The notes under the pieces were generated by a model. It did no database searches. It was given only the letters and a program-made list of their open reading frames with translations, and was not told the DNA's origin. From positions 1-33,454 of the forward strand of contig JAISLQ010000050.1 of assembly GCA_031290885.1 (NCBI GenBank): DNA of 33,454 nt. The letters are read 5' to 3'. Position numbers and translations under genes: made by a program. Source of the DNA: Acidaminococcales bacterium. Its GTDB lineage: Bacteria > Bacillota > Negativicutes > Acidaminococcales > JAISLQ01. Of the stretch, positions 33,224 through 33,454 are shown piece by piece (position 1 is the first letter of the stretch; the number at the start of each line of letters is the position of its first letter).

Positions 33224-33454
33224 CTACTGATTTATCGAAACGACCACGCCGGAACCTACCGTGCGCCCGCCTTCACGGATGGCGAAACGCAGCTTCTCCT
33301 CTATCGCTATCGGCGTTATCAGTTCTATGTCCGTAGAGATGTTGTCCCCCGGCATGACCATCTCCACCCCTTCCGGCAGGGTTATCACGCCCGTAACGTC
33401 CGTCGTCCGAAAGTAAAACTGCGGCCGGTATCCGTTGAAGAACGGCGTGTGCCG
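33224..33454 (-). CDS. tuf: Elongation factor Tu, C-terminal part (cut by window edge)
   Basis: The last 76 codons of EF-Tu, which carries aminoacyl-tRNA to the ribosome. The visible segment is domain 3: [58 protein letters not shown] and [11 protein letters not shown], ending NQ-TAG. The reading frame is intact to the edge. It lies 100 bases upstream of rpmE; 33124-33223 contains the rpmE ribosome site and no clear terminator or promoter. A tuf copy outside the str operon next to rpmE is somewhat unusual. Confidence 0.96.
   Translation of the reverse strand, partial: RHTPFFNGYRPQFYFRTTDVTGVITLPEGVEMVMPGDNISTDIELITPIAIEEKLRFAIREGGRTVGSGVVVSINQ

Overview
This window is a 33 kb chromosomal stretch in which all 35 genes I can support lie on the minus strand. 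The plus strand carries only antisense shadow frames. It looks like a Firmicute of the diderm class Negativicutes. The backbone has the gene order known from Firmicutes: rpmE, a DUF1385 gene, prfA, prmC, a Sua5/YwlC gene, a YwlE-like phosphatase, rpiB, glyA, a dCMP deaminase, a WecA/TagO-like gene, the atp operon and murA. The flagellar genes, however, include FlgH and FlgI, the L-ring and P-ring proteins that only an outer-membrane cell needs. By eye the DNA is moderately GC-rich, and about a third of the genes start with GTG or TTG. The genus is not determinable from what I see.

Layout in the direction of transcription, from high to low coordinates. 33.4-30.8 kb: the 3' end of tuf, then rpmE, a DUF1385 membrane protein, prfA and prmC (translation termination). 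30.0-26.0 kb: tsaC (tRNA t6A), a low-molecular-weight phosphatase of the arginine-phosphatase type, rpiB, glyA and a dCMP deaminase. 25.9-24.8 kb: wecA/tagO-like phosphoglycosyltransferase. 24.6-17.2 kb: complete F1Fo ATP synthase operon (atpZ-I-B-E-F-H-A-G-D-C) with an extra small gene between atpH and atpA that encodes only the C-terminal domain of a delta subunit. 17.2-15.9 kb: murA. 15.8-11.1 kb: flagellar rod and ring genes flgF-flgG-flgA-flgH-flgI-flgJ, closed by a good intrinsic terminator. 10.9-9.5 kb: a secreted AMIN plus phosphodiester-glycosidase protein. 9.3-4.3 kb: polA, mutM, coaE and a membrane-anchored lytic transglycosylase. 4.2-1 kb: the arginine operon argC-argJ-argB-argD, with argD cut by the window edge.

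Between the genes are several strong minus-strand promoter candidates (argC, flgF, wecA, the ywlE-like gene, atpZ, polA), an ArgR-like dyad on the argC promoter, hairpins in leaders and between cistrons, and three related inverted-repeat elements (after argJ, after polA, and between glyA and the dCMP deaminase gene) that look like a dispersed MITE- or REP-like family. The two most interesting items are the extra delta C-terminal-domain gene and this repeat family. No rRNA, tRNA, CRISPR array, prophage or transposase gene was seen.
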